Assembly: GCA_022449345.1 (NCBI GenBank)
Contig: JAKURL010000008.1
Location: 17,937-81,936 of the forward strand
Length of the DNA: 64,000 nucleotides
Direction of reading: 5' to 3'
DNA from: Candidatus Thalassarchaeum sp.
GTDB lineage: Archaea; Thermoplasmatota; Poseidoniia; Poseidoniales; Thalassarchaeaceae
Shown: one piece after another, positions 17,814 to 26,588 of the stretch
How positions within the stretch are numbered: position 1 is the first letter of the stretch
Layout of the letters: each line of letters begins with the position of its first letter
Translations under genes and position numbers: made by a program
Notes under the pieces: model-generated
Told to the model about the DNA's origin: nothing
Seen by the model: the letters and a program-made list of their open reading frames with translations, nothing else
Databases searched by the model: none

Positions 17814-18340
17814 GCCAATGCGCCTTCCTCATCTAACTGAGTGCTCCAATGGCGAACTGCCATCTCAGCGACTCGTTTGGAGGATTGCCCCATTACTATT
17901 CCATGGCCATTATTGAACACCAGAAGGTTGCAGTTGTGCCTATTTGCATCAATTCGTATACAACCCACTCGCTCATCTTTCTCTACATCTGCAAAACGGG
18001 CTGATGCTAAATCAAGCAGAACGGCTCGACCGAATGAGAAACTGACCAGCATATCTCCGGCTTCCGAGTGCAATCCCTCTTCTGACATTCCCAGACTGAG
18101 AAGGAGTTCTTGTATTACCAATCGAGCGACCTCTAATCTGGCGATCCCATGAACTAAGACACTACCCGACTCCTCCACCACAAAGGTCGCCCTAGGCTCC
18201 TTGTGACTAATCACAACCCAAGGCCCTGACTTGATTCCCTTAGCGAGTTTAACCGCGTCGTTATGATTGATTGGCTGGCCGGGAATGAATCGGAATGTCT
18301 GAGTCTCGACATTGACTCTGATTCTGGCATCTTCTTCCAA
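17810..18340 (-). CDS. divergent TATA-binding-protein-fold protein
   Basis: At 176 residues it has the length of archaeal TBP and the same two-repeat pattern. Repeat one (about 38-80) reads PWVVISHKEPRATFVV, then E-E-S-G-S-V-L-V-H-G, aligning with the TBP pattern PG-x-x-x-(4)-P-K-x-x-x-L-I-F-S-S-G-K-x-x-x-T-G. Repeat two (about 95-165) reads DMLVSFSFGR, then LLVFNNGHGIVMG. Of the four Phe residues that TBP drives into the minor groove, only the one in LVFNNG appears kept. It is therefore unlikely to bend DNA like TBP. The start is probably a TTG at 18340, two bases after the upstream stop; no ATG lies near the N-terminus. The assignment rests on pattern matching by eye. Confidence 0.6.
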   Translation of the reverse strand: MEEDARIRVNVETQTFRFIPGQPINHNDAVKLAKGIKSGPWVVISHKEPRATFVVEESGSVLVHGIARLEVARLVIQELLLSLGMSEEGLHSEAGDMLVSFSFGRAVLLDLASARFADVEKDERVGCIRIDANRHNCNLLVFNNGHGIVMGQSSKRVAEMAVRHWSTQLDEEGALA

Positions 18341-18342
18341 AA

Positions 18343-19173
18343 CTAGCCCTCCAGCATTTTCATCGGTTGCATGGTTTCCACATCCGGCCAGACTTTGAAA
18401 GCCTCGACGAGCGAGGGCAAACGCGGTTGGTGGACTGGAACCAGCAGAGAAGGGCCTCTAGTATCGGAGTCATCAACCCTGCCCTCTCTAAGGTCTGCAA
18501 GAGCACCCCTAATCCTCGCTACCATTCGAGAAGACCTTTGTCTCATCAATTCCGCACTGAGGCCTTTGTTTTCCTCATGCCACCAAGCCGCACTGGAAGC
18601 AGCAGCAGCGCCAATTTCGGCGTCAACTCCTTTGGCGGTTTCAACATGGCTTGCGTTTGCGGTGCGCAATTTCTTCCAACGCCTTCCAACTGTGACACTA
18701 GAAAGTAGAGAAAATATGGAAACCTGTTCATCAGCAGCACGGGTCATCCAATCTACCCATTTGTCGTCATCCATCGATGGCTCAAGGGCATAAATCGGCA
18801 TACCACCACGAGCGTTATTTGCATGATGAAGTAAGCGCATAGGTTCAGGATCAGGGATTGCTGGGCCATCGACTTCGTAGATTGTCAAGTCATCTAGTAG
18901 ACGGCCAAGCACTGTACCAGAAGCCAAAGCTGCCGCAACATGCACACCGGGACTTTCTTGGTCTTCCTTTTCCTCATGTGGCCATCCACCAATCTCCTCC
19001 TCAGAGGCCAAAAGAGCAATTCCATCCCAATGCTCTCTAGTTCTGAGGGCGGTTGGCATTCGAACGCATGGTAAGTGAGGCCAAAGCAATACTCTACCTC
19101 CATCCGGGTCATCGAAAATCGCCGAATTCCAGACCAATTTCGATACGCTCACAGTATCCCGAATCGACTGCAT
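18343..19173 (-). CDS. uncharacterised protein, first gene of the TBP-like/TatD operon
   Basis: A 276-residue soluble protein starting at the ATG at 19173. It has an Ala-rich stretch near residue 195 and many acidic residues. The segments Y-A-L-E-P-S-M-D-D-D, R-R-W-K-K-L, R-M-V-A-R-I-R and L-V-P-V-H-Q-P-R fall in the same order as landmarks of the TraB/PrgY family (an acidic strand, an arginine-containing helix and a terminal beta-strand/turn). The resemblance is weak and I do not assign it. The stop is two bases before the TBP-like start, so cotranslation is likely. Confidence 0.62.
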   Translation of the reverse strand: MQSIRDTVSVSKLVWNSAIFDDPDGGRVLLWPHLPCVRMPTALRTREHWDGIALLASEEEIGGWPHEEKEDQESPGVHVAAALASGTVLGRLLDDLTIYEVDGPAIPDPEPMRLLHHANNARGGMPIYALEPSMDDDKWVDWMTRAADEQVSIFSLLSSVTVGRRWKKLRTANASHVETAKGVDAEIGAAAASSAAWWHEENKGLSAELMRQRSSRMVARIRGALADLREGRVDDSDTRGPSLLVPVHQPRLPSLVEAFKVWPDVETMQPMKMLEG

Positions 19174-19245
19174 GGCTTGACTTCAACGGTTCAACAACCG
19201 CTCTCAGAGCCTATCCAGTGGTGGTTGGATTGAAGGAGGGGGAGT

Positions 19246-19716
19246 GTGCGGATAGAAGCGAGAGAGATGGCTGAACCGCGCTCCTCCGAACCTGTTGTAC
19301 TGCTGAATGAAGTGTTTCCGGGCGACACAAATGCGTTGGATACGCTATTTGGTGGTCGCTTAATGTCAATTATGGATACAGCCGCTGGTATGGCCGCTAG
19401 TCAATTTGCACACAAGGAATTCGTAACCGTCTCGGTTGATGCATTGAAATTCAAGCGACCAGCCTACCAAGGAGATGTTATTCGAACAATCGCTAGAGTG
19501 GTTTGGACCAGTCGCAGAACTGTTGCTGTACTAGTTCGATCCTGCAGGATGACACGTTCAGATTGGGACCCTGAGGAGATTTGTTCTGGATTCTTTTTCA
19601 TGGTTGCAATCGATGAGTCAATGTGCCCAACCGAAGTGCCTCAATTCACCGCAACAACTGACGAAGAGAAAGAACTCTGGGATTCAGCGCAAAGGGCACG
19701 CGATGCAATGCACTGA
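19246..19716 (+). CDS. hotdog-fold acyl-CoA thioesterase (YciA/BFIT-like)
   Basis: A 156-residue single hotdog domain. It contains N-x-x-x-T-L-F-G-G-R-L, a helix with the catalytic Asp (IMDTAAGMAA), then TVSVDALKFKRPAYQGD, the core of the acyl-CoA thioester hydrolase family. It hydrolyses acyl-CoA to free acid and CoA in the cytoplasm, probably recycling CoA. The GTG at 19246 is chosen because GGAGGGGG ends three bases before it; an ATG at 19267 is an alternative. Confidence 0.88.
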   Translation: MRIEAREMAEPRSSEPVVLLNEVFPGDTNALDTLFGGRLMSIMDTAAGMAASQFAHKEFVTVSVDALKFKRPAYQGDVIRTIARVVWTSRRTVAVLVRSCRMTRSDWDPEEICSGFFFMVAIDESMCPTEVPQFTATTDEEKELWDSAQRARDAMH

Positions 19717-20082
19717 TTACGATATGAATCTAATCGTAAGTGGGTATCTATACTCTTGACCGGCGTTAAGGGCTGAATTTCCATTTATTGCCCAAATTAT
19801 ATACAATAGCCAGTGAACTGGGAATGTCAAACAACCAATTAGTATAGCCATCAGAAGACTGTGAACAATTGCTGCGATTAGGAAGGTTAGCGACGCATTG
19901 GCTGCCTCTATTAAGTGCGATTTGAGTAATTGGTCATCTCCACGATACGTTGCGTAAATTAGAATCGGGGCAAGAAATCCGACCAATGGACCCAAAATAT
20001 GGGACAGAGTTCCTAAGGTTCGATCTTTGGAATTATCTTGCAAATTAATCACTGGAGGTCTCTCATCATACGGCTCAGTCAT
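19717..20082 (-). CDS. membrane protein, DUF4870/Tic20-like
   Basis: About 121 residues from the ATG at 20082 (MTEPYDERP). Segments L-S-H-I-L-G-P-L-V-G-F-L, H-L-I-E-A-A-N-A-S-L-T-F and Y-I-I-W-A-I-N-G follow the DUF4870 pattern of three helices with a conserved polar loop between the first two. The family is widespread and of unknown function. An upstream in-frame extension to 20184 would run into GC-rich palindromic sequence and is unlikely. Confidence 0.75.
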   Translation of the reverse strand: MTEPYDERPPVINLQDNSKDRTLGTLSHILGPLVGFLAPILIYATYRGDDQLLKSHLIEAANASLTFLIAAIVHSLLMAILIGCLTFPVHWLLYIIWAINGNSALNAGQEYRYPLTIRFIS

Positions 20083-20183
20083 GATATGTGAAATTATCAG
20101 TTGATTATGAACCCATGCTAAACTCAAATTCGATACGTCGTTATGGTGAGTTGACATCTTGGCGTTCGCGACGCGCGCGCGCA

Positions 20184-20248
20184 AGCCGCTTCTAAGGCGG
20201 CTCGGCTTCCCGAGCAGTTATAGCCTCAAGGAGGCGCTCGGCCGAGCG
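20184..20248. other. cluster of three GC-rich palindromes in a divergent promoter region
   Basis: Three inverted repeats follow each other: AGCCGC/GCGGCT with a seven-base loop (20184-20202), CTCGG/CCGAG with loop CTTC (20201-20214), and the perfect palindrome CGCTCGGCCGAGCG (20235-20248). The last ends two bases before the ATG of the 582-residue protein. It separates an AAGGAGG ribosome-binding motif (20228-20234) from the start, so folding would bring the two close together. Confidence 0.55.
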
Positions 20249-20250
20249 GG

Positions 20251-21999
20251 ATGTACTCAGCCGGGCGTAATGCCCGACTGGATGAAGGAGAATCGGAGCT
20301 ATTCGACAATCTGGATCTGGTCGGCATAAGTGGGAGATTTTGCGGAATTCTCACTGAGCGACAGCTGACCTTTGAGGACTACTCTGGCTATGGGATCAGA
20401 ATCAATCTCTCAAACATCTCAACCCTTCGCAATATCAACCTCGCAAGATTGCCGAATAGTTTCCTGACAATCGGTGCTGTTGGGGCCTGGGTAGGTGCTA
20501 CTGTAATGACTCCACCACTAGGCTGGGGAGTCGCCGCAGCAGGTGCTCTCTCGGTATTCGGTTATTTGACAATGAAGACTCCAGTACTATCAATCGAGAC
20601 GAATGCTGGAGACAAATACCTCGTTACCGGAACTCAGCCCGAATTGCTTCGATTGTGTATGATGGTGGACCGAGTTATGCACGGTAGTTCAATCAAAGAA
20701 GCGAAAGCGGGTCTTCGAGAACTAGAAGAAGAGAGAGAAAGATTCCTCGTCGAAACCCTGCCGAAGGCTCTGCTCACGGCTCCAGAAACCATAGAGAATT
20801 CAGAACCAGCCCTCTTTGAGGCTGAACAGGTTTCTTCGGTGTATTCCCCACCTGCAACTACTAACCCGACTCCGTTGACTTCGTTGATGGCAGAGCCTCA
20901 GTTTGCACAACCTGATGTGCAAGAAGGTGGTATTTTTGCCTCTCTGGATGCCTTGGACCCAAGTCCTTCTACAATCCCTACCACCTCACATACTCCAAGT
21001 CAAACAGTAGATTCTCGATCTGCTTACGAAAGAGCTTGGGGGCGTCCTGAATCTCCTGAATGGTACCATGAAAAGGAGGCAGTTGGTACACAAGAAGACA
21101 GACTTGACGAGGCTTTCTCCGACGCTATGGGTTCATTCGATATGTTTGGAGAAGGTGGTCTGTTTGGAGTCGATTCTCCTACCTCAAACCCAACCCCAAC
21201 AAATTACAGCGAATCTGAACCAAGTATGGACTTCTCTCTATTCGATGATAAGCCAGCAACGCCGCAGCAAACAACGACCGGTATAACATCGACAACCTCC
21301 TATTCACCACCAAATTCACCGGATCCCAATAGACCTCTGTCGAGTTCACAAATGATTCGTTCTGCACAATCTGGGTATCTTCAAACTCAGCCTACCGGCA
21401 CACCGAGCTGGGCTCTACCAACTCCAACTGAAAACGCGGTTCGGGAAGAATGTAAACCGGGGATAGTAAAGACAGCTAAGGCACGCTCAGCATGGCAGAG
21501 GGAAAACAGAACTAGGGCCTTAGCTGCACCGACTACAGATCCAGAAAACTTCGGAGAAGAATTCCCAGCGGTTTCAAAACTCGCCAACAGCATGACGACT
21601 GGGAGAGTTCGAAGTTCAGTGGGTAGGCCAAAGAAACAAAATTGGCTTGCTTCACTTCTATCTCCGACTCAGGACCGAAGGGAGTACGCCGATGTTTATG
21701 GCGACGAAGATGGCGAGGCTCACAATGTTGAGGCACGATTCAGGTCTAGTCAACTTCTCAGGTTGCGCTCTGACCAAGACCACCAAGCAGATGTTGCTAC
21801 AAGAGCCAGAGAAATGACTAGCGCTTCTGGGCCTTCTTCCGCTAGAGACGCACTCGACAATGTCGTGTCGAGGGTAGCGTCAGGAGAAGAGAAAACAAAC
21901 ACCAGCAACTCAGAAAATGACCAACTACGCTTTTCGCAGCTTCGCCCAACCAGTCAGAAAGGTGATGGGCGATTACCTGGAATTCGCCAATTGAAGTGA
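20251..21999 (+). CDS. membrane protein with split PH-like domain and long disordered tail
   Basis: A 582-residue protein that I cannot name. Residues 15-150 look like a bacterial PH-type fold: F-C-G-I-L-T-E-R-Q-L-T-F-E and I-N-L-S-N-I-S-T-L-R, interrupted by a hydrophobic hairpin (about 70-110), then L-S-I-E-T-N-A-G-D-K-Y-L-V. A charged helix rich in Glu follows (R-E-L-E-E-E-R-E-R). From about residue 185 to the end the chain is Pro/Thr/Ser/Glu-rich and probably unfolded, with a basic patch near 460 (GRPKKQN). A membrane-tethered scaffold is plausible. The unusual translation-start region is described with the upstream palindromes. Confidence 0.7.
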   Translation: MYSAGRNARLDEGESELFDNLDLVGISGRFCGILTERQLTFEDYSGYGIRINLSNISTLRNINLARLPNSFLTIGAVGAWVGATVMTPPLGWGVAAAGALSVFGYLTMKTPVLSIETNAGDKYLVTGTQPELLRLCMMVDRVMHGSSIKEAKAGLRELEEERERFLVETLPKALLTAPETIENSEPALFEAEQVSSVYSPPATTNPTPLTSLMAEPQFAQPDVQEGGIFASLDALDPSPSTIPTTSHTPSQTVDSRSAYERAWGRPESPEWYHEKEAVGTQEDRLDEAFSDAMGSFDMFGEGGLFGVDSPTSNPTPTNYSESEPSMDFSLFDDKPATPQQTTTGITSTTSYSPPNSPDPNRPLSSSQMIRSAQSGYLQTQPTGTPSWALPTPTENAVREECKPGIVKTAKARSAWQRENRTRALAAPTTDPENFGEEFPAVSKLANSMTTGRVRSSVGRPKKQNWLASLLSPTQDRREYADVYGDEDGEAHNVEARFRSSQLLRLRSDQDHQADVATRAREMTSASGPSSARDALDNVVSRVASGEEKTNTSNSENDQLRFSQLRPTSQKGDGRLPGIRQLK

Positions 22000-22003
22000 G
22001 TCT

Positions 22004-22969
22004 TTACTTTATTCCGGCTATTCGTCGGTATCTGTCTACACGCGCGTGATATACACCACGGTCTATCGAGACGATTCCTGTTGTACCGATTGCGCCTAAT
22101 GTGAATGAGGAGGTAACTGTGGCGTGAACCAATGCATTCCTAATGGCTTTGACATCACTCAACACCCCTTGTCGTCCGACAAGGTATGCTAGTAGAGAAC
22201 CCGCGAAGGAATCCCCACACCCAGTAGGGTCAACTATCTCATCAGTAGGATAAGCAGGTAATGACAGTTTACCAGCAGGGAGCATTGCAAGGACTCCGCC
22301 ACTTCCACGCTTAGCGATTAAACAACGAGGGCCTGGGCCGGCGGCTGAACCACCATGAAGAGCATCGCCGGACATGATTGATTTCATCGCACGTGGAAGA
22401 ATTTCATCACCAGCGATTGCACATACCTCTTGCTCATTGATTACCACGATGTCGACCTTTCGCATCGCCTCGCTTAGGGTCTCGAACTCGGTTTCGATCC
22501 ATAGCATGAAGGTGTCTAGAACGGTCAATTGAGCACCTGGACATTGATCTAGAACCGCTACCTGAGTAGCCGGATGGGTGCTGGCGCAGAAGAGCACTTC
22601 TGGATTATCCCAGACATCTGGCAAATTAGGTTTGAAATCGCCTAGAACATTTACCTCGGTTGCTAATGTCTCCACTGATTCCATCGCACCCTCATACTTT
22701 CCTGACCAGCGGAAGGTGTCGCCATCTGCCCTTACTACACCGGCTAGATTCAATCCAGCCTTCTCTAGAATCATCTGATCATAAACTGCGAAATCGTCGC
22801 CAACAACCCCAACCAAGCCGACCTTGTTTGGCTCTTGGTCCTTAGTTCGTAGATGGAATGAGGCTGCAAGTCCTGAGTAAACCGCAGCTCCTCCGAGCAG
22901 GTCTGAGCCACTTGCAACCGGAGTTTGGATGTCGTCGTAGCCGATTGAACCAACGATTACCATGTCCAT
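22004..22969 (-). CDS. PfkB-family sugar/nucleoside kinase
   Basis: A 321-residue ribokinase-fold protein. Residues 24-34 carry the Gly-Gly region (LLGGAAVYSG). Near residue 250 is the family signature DPTGCGDSFAG, with the anion hole and catalytic Asp. It phosphorylates a hydroxymethyl group of a sugar or nucleoside with ATP; the exact substrate is not readable. It begins nine bases after the biotin carboxylase stop and is probably cotranscribed with it, though no functional link is evident. Confidence 0.88.
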   Translation of the reverse strand: MDMVIVGSIGYDDIQTPVASGSDLLGGAAVYSGLAASFHLRTKDQEPNKVGLVGVVGDDFAVYDQMILEKAGLNLAGVVRADGDTFRWSGKYEGAMESVETLATEVNVLGDFKPNLPDVWDNPEVLFCASTHPATQVAVLDQCPGAQLTVLDTFMLWIETEFETLSEAMRKVDIVVINEQEVCAIAGDEILPRAMKSIMSGDALHGGSAAGPGPRCLIAKRGSGGVLAMLPAGKLSLPAYPTDEIVDPTGCGDSFAGSLLAYLVGRQGVLSDVKAIRNALVHATVTSSFTLGAIGTTGIVSIDRGVYHARVDRYRRIAGIK

Positions 22970-22978
22970 ACTCTCACC

Positions 22979-24316
22979 TCAATTCAACAGGTTCGGATGC
23001 TCTTCGAGATACCTGATTGACACATCTCTGTTGCGGAAGTCTTGTTCTGTAAGAATTGCTCGATGCAATGGGATTAATGTTTCAACACCCAAAATCATGG
23101 TTTCTGCAAGGGCTGCATCGAGTCTCCTAATCGCTTCCTCACGGTCTTTGCCCCAAACGATTAGTTTGGCAAGCAATGAGTCGAAGGAGGGCGGCATATC
23201 GTATCCGGTGTGGGCATGAGTATCGACGCGAACGCCTGGACCCGCTGGCCAATGACATTCCCAAAGTCGACCCGGAGATGGTTCCAAAGTTCGCGGGTTC
23301 TCGGCGTTGATTCGCACCTGAATCGCATGACCGGAAATCTCGATTTTTTCTTGTTTAACAGGAAGGCTCTCACCCGATGCGACACGAATCCCAAGCGAAA
23401 CAAGGTCATGACCAGTTATCATCTCGGTAACCGTATGCTCGACCTGAACTCGAGGGTTGACTTCTAGGAAGTAGAACTCGCCGTGAGCGTCTCGAAGGAA
23501 CTCAAAGGTTGCAAGTCCCTTGTAGCCGACCGCTTTGGCTCCGGCTACGACTCGAGCGCCAATATCGGCTCTAACCTCCTCAGATAGCCATGGGCCCTCC
23601 TCGAGAATCTTCTGGTGTCGGCGTTGTATCGAACAGAATCTCTCACCGAAGTGAACTGCATTTTCGCCGTCACCGAGAACTTGGAATTCAACGTGCTGCG
23701 CTCCTTCGATGAATTTCTCCAAGAAGACTCGGTCATCACCGAAGGCAGAAAGTGCTCGGCCTTGACATAGGTTCAGAGCCGATTCGAATTCGTCGACTGA
23801 ATCTACCTCTTGCATTCCAATTCCGCCACCTCCAGCAGCCGCCTTGATAATCACAGGAAAGCCGATATCGGCAGCGATGGCCGCTGCCTCAGTGGGATCG
23901 GATACCGGCCCAGGAGAACCCTTTGCAATCGGCAATCCTGCCTTCGACATAGTTTCTCGAGCGGTAATTTTGTCACCGAGTATTCTCAATACCTCTGCGC
24001 TTGGACCGATGAAAATGATACCCTCTTCGGCCAGCCTATCGGCAAAAATTGGGTTCTCCGCGAGAAAGCCATATCCAGGGTGTACAGCGTCTGCACCGAC
24101 CTCTTTTGCAGCAGCTACAATCGCCTCTATATCTAGGTAAGATGCAAGAGGGTCGTCTCGGGCAATATGAATTGCTTCGTCTGCAAGACGGACCGGTGTT
24201 GTCAGCCTATCTTCTCGACCGTGAATCATCACCGCCTCGATTCCGAGGGTTCTCAGAGAACGCAAAATTCGTAGGGCTATCTCGCCTCGATTCGCAATCA
24301 GCACCCTGCGGAACAT
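22979..24316 (-). CDS. accC: acyl-CoA carboxylase, biotin carboxylase subunit
   Basis: A 445-residue ATP-grasp protein starting MFRRVLIANRGEIALR. It has the family's glycine-rich loop (KAAAGGGGIGM; bacterial AccC has KATAGGGGRGM), HVEFQVLGD, FCSIQRRHQKI and EVNPRVQVEHTVTE. These define the ATP- and bicarbonate-dependent carboxylation of biotin. It lacks a biotin carrier domain, so BCCP and carboxyltransferase subunits must be encoded outside this window. In this setting a propionyl/acetyl-CoA carboxylase role fits with the acyl-CoA genes. A hairpin (24355-24373) lies in its 88-base upstream gap. Confidence 0.93.
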   Translation of the reverse strand: MFRRVLIANRGEIALRILRSLRTLGIEAVMIHGREDRLTTPVRLADEAIHIARDDPLASYLDIEAIVAAAKEVGADAVHPGYGFLAENPIFADRLAEEGIIFIGPSAEVLRILGDKITARETMSKAGLPIAKGSPGPVSDPTEAAAIAADIGFPVIIKAAAGGGGIGMQEVDSVDEFESALNLCQGRALSAFGDDRVFLEKFIEGAQHVEFQVLGDGENAVHFGERFCSIQRRHQKILEEGPWLSEEVRADIGARVVAGAKAVGYKGLATFEFLRDAHGEFYFLEVNPRVQVEHTVTEMITGHDLVSLGIRVASGESLPVKQEKIEISGHAIQVRINAENPRTLEPSPGRLWECHWPAGPGVRVDTHAHTGYDMPPSFDSLLAKLIVWGKDREEAIRRLDAALAETMILGVETLIPLHRAILTEQDFRNRDVSIRYLEEHPNLLN

Positions 24317-24354
24317 CGAAGGTCGCTATAGGCTGAATCCTATGTAGGGTTCGG

Positions 24355-24373
24355 CGACCGCCGAAGGCGGTCG
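24355..24373. terminator. hairpin between the CysJ-type reductase and accC
   Basis: CGACCGCC and GGCGGTCG form eight base pairs around a three-base GAA loop. It follows the reductase gene on the minus strand after a T-rich stretch. A weaker hairpin (GAATCCTA/TAGGGTTC, about 24335-24352) is nearer the accC start. It may be a 3' processing or termination element, or a leader structure. Confidence 0.5.
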
Positions 24374-24404
24374 AACAGTAAAAAAGCAAGAAAAATTGCT
24401 GTAA

Positions 24405-25724
24405 TCAGTAAACGTCACGCAGATATCTCTTGTCAGTCTTCATCATTCTAACTTCGACGAATTCCTTGGCCTCATCGGCTGACATACCGCCGAAATCTGC
24501 ACAAATCTGAATCAATGTTGAGTGTACGTCCTTGGCCATGTAATTCTTGTCACCGCAGACGTAGAAGTGAGCTCCACCGTCAATCCAATTCCAAATTTCT
24601 TGGCCGTGTTTAATCATCAGGTGTTGAACGTAGACCTTCTCATCTCCAGCCCGACTCCATGCTAGGTCGTGCCGATCTAGTACACCTCTCTCCTTCCAGT
24701 CCTCCATTTCATCTCGGTAGTAGTATTCTCCTTCCTCGGTCCAGTCTCCAAAGAATAGCCAATTGCGACCTTTGTCTCCGTTGATATCGCGCTGTTGAAG
24801 ATATGCTCTGAACGGTGCTATCCCAGTTCCTGGACCGACCATTATGCAGTCGGTATTGCCATCCTCTGGTAAGATGAACGAACGGGTTGGTGACATGAAT
24901 ACGCCGATTTCGGTATCATCGACCTGACAACGATCGGCGAGGAATCCAGTACACAAGCCGGTTCGGTCACGCTCGTGGTGAGAATATCGAACAATTGCCA
25001 CGGTCAAATGAACGGTTCCGGGTTCGTGTTCAGGACTGCTAGCGATTGAGTATAGGCGCGGTTTCAGTCGGTCCATACCATCGACGAGTTGTTGTGCGGT
25101 AAATCCGATGTGTCCGAAATCCCCCATCGCATCGATGTAATCGCGAGACCAAATGTAGTCCTCCATAGTATCGGCATCTTCTGTCAAGTTCCTCCAAAGA
25201 ATTTCAGCAGGGTCACAAGCAGCGCCAATCTCTTCGTAGCCTTCTGGAACATCTTCACCTTCACCGGAGCCCGACCAATCAACCAGTAGCACTCCATCCT
25301 CGGTTGATACTCGATGTCTACGGGCTATTCGAATCTCAACCGGTCCATCATCACCCATGCGGTTGCCTAGATTTTGAATCCACTTCTTCGATACTCGATG
25401 AATCTCTAGATGGTCGGTAAGGGCTTCACTTAGTGTAGTATGACCGAAGTGTGTTTCAACCATTTCATCTCCACTGAAGTTAGCGGTTGACAGCAAATCC
25501 TCGACCAATTCTGGTGGACAACAAGGAATTACTCCAAGAGCATCTCCGGCCTTGTATTCTAGACCGGAATCTCCCAAATTGAATACAATGTGGCGAGTTT
25601 CCTTGCGAGAACCTTCACTATTGAGGACGTAATTCTCCGTTAACTTCGAGATGAACGGATTCTTTGCACTCCAATCGGACACAGCACTCACCAGTGTCTC
25701 GCCGAGCCGAAGTCCGTTTATCAA
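24405..25724 (-). CDS. CysJ/CPR-type FAD-NADPH oxidoreductase without flavodoxin domain
   Basis: About 439 residues. RLYSIASSP near the centre binds FAD, VGPGTGIAPFRA binds the nicotinamide, and FYVCGDKNYMAKDVH with the C-terminal DKRYLRDVY match sulfite reductase flavoprotein and cytochrome P450 reductase. The N-terminal FMN/flavodoxin domain of CysJ is absent, so it should transfer electrons between NADPH and a separate ferredoxin or flavodoxin. The true start is uncertain: no ATG lies near the N-terminus, and I favour TTG at 25724. The longer open frame upstream is antisense to the next gene. The 3' end is followed by a hairpin. Confidence 0.85.
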   Translation of the reverse strand: MINGLRLGETLVSAVSDWSAKNPFISKLTENYVLNSEGSRKETRHIVFNLGDSGLEYKAGDALGVIPCCPPELVEDLLSTANFSGDEMVETHFGHTTLSEALTDHLEIHRVSKKWIQNLGNRMGDDGPVEIRIARRHRVSTEDGVLLVDWSGSGEGEDVPEGYEEIGAACDPAEILWRNLTEDADTMEDYIWSRDYIDAMGDFGHIGFTAQQLVDGMDRLKPRLYSIASSPEHEPGTVHLTVAIVRYSHHERDRTGLCTGFLADRCQVDDTEIGVFMSPTRSFILPEDGNTDCIMVGPGTGIAPFRAYLQQRDINGDKGRNWLFFGDWTEEGEYYYRDEMEDWKERGVLDRHDLAWSRAGDEKVYVQHLMIKHGQEIWNWIDGGAHFYVCGDKNYMAKDVHSTLIQICADFGGMSADEAKEFVEVRMMKTDKRYLRDVY

Positions 25725-25741
25725 AGAAGGGGGAGAAGGTT

Positions 25742-25758
25742 CGCCCGCGTAGCGGGCG
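25742..25758. other. hairpin in divergent promoter region
   Basis: CGCCCGC and GCGGGCG form seven perfect pairs around a GTA loop, in the gap between the divergent reductase (TTG at 25724) and metallo-beta-lactamase gene (ATG at 25803). Its position suits an operator or leader hairpin for either gene. Confidence 0.5.
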
Positions 25759-25802
25759 TTGATACCCGAATGGCTCAAGTCATGAACGCCACATGGAGGG
25801 TC

Positions 25803-26588
25803 ATGCCGCGCGTGCAGTTCCTCGGGACGGGGAATGCTTTCTCGCCTCATGGAAGGATGCACGCGTTGATTCTAATCGATGGACATACACTGGTTGACAC
25901 ACCGCCAACTCTGCTCCCGCAATTGCGTCGTGTTGGAGTTTCAACGAAGCAAATCGAGAACCTATTGTTTACTCACTGGCATGCAGATCATATGTTCGGA
26001 TTCCCTTTCTTAATTCTTGAGAGGCGCTACATCGCGAATGCTGAGAAGCCTCTGAATGTCTACCTCAGACCCAGAGGTCGAGAGATTCTCTCAAACCTCT
26101 GTCATGTTGGTTTTCCTAGAAGCTTAGACGAGGCCTTGAGTGATGACATTAATTGGATTGAGAGTGAATCCGGAGACATAGAAAACTCAGATTGGACTTT
26201 CGAAAGATTCCAAGTTGTTCACACTCCTGAGACCGACCCTCACGGCTACATGCTAAGCCACAAGAGTGGATTCAAACTGCTTCATTGTGGCGACTCCGGC
26301 ACTTGTCAAGAGATTGAAGAAAGAGCCGCATATGCTGATGTAATTCTGATAGAAATGGGAGTTCCAGATTTTGTAGAAAGCCCTAACCACCACAATCCGA
26401 GCCAAGTTAATTCACTATCTCAACGGCATCCACACGCGACAATTTTGGTGACCCATAACTACGCCGATGCTAATGATCAGGAAGGAGGTTTTTCAATGCC
26501 TACATTGAACGAAGGGATTGTCCAACTTGAGGATGGAGACGAGTTACAAATAGACGAAAATGGCGGCCATATTCTTGTTAGAAAATAG
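25803..26588 (+). CDS. metallo-beta-lactamase-fold phosphodiesterase (RNase Z/PhnP-like)
   Basis: A 261-residue protein starting VQFLGTGNAF, typical of RNase Z and PhnP relatives. The dinuclear metal site is THWHADHMFG near residue 63; further ligands are H-T-P-E-T-D-P-H-G, LHCGDSG and VTHNYAD. The family cleaves phosphodiester bonds in RNA or cyclic nucleotides; the flexible arm of true tRNase Z is not evident, so I leave the substrate open. ATG 25803 preceded by GGAGGG is preferred over ATGs at 25770 and 25782. Confidence 0.85.
   Translation: MPRVQFLGTGNAFSPHGRMHALILIDGHTLVDTPPTLLPQLRRVGVSTKQIENLLFTHWHADHMFGFPFLILERRYIANAEKPLNVYLRPRGREILSNLCHVGFPRSLDEALSDDINWIESESGDIENSDWTFERFQVVHTPETDPHGYMLSHKSGFKLLHCGDSGTCQEIEERAAYADVILIEMGVPDFVESPNHHNPSQVNSLSQRHPHATILVTHNYADANDQEGGFSMPTLNEGIVQLEDGDELQIDENGGHILVRK

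Noticed and set aside
20083-20184. N-terminal extension of the DUF4870-like protein
   Set aside because: It would have to start within GC-rich palindromic DNA, and the family normally begins just before the first helix near the ATG at 20082.
25725-25862. N-terminal extension of the CysJ-type reductase
   Set aside because: The extra residues overlap the divergent metallo-beta-lactamase gene antisense and match no family N-terminus.
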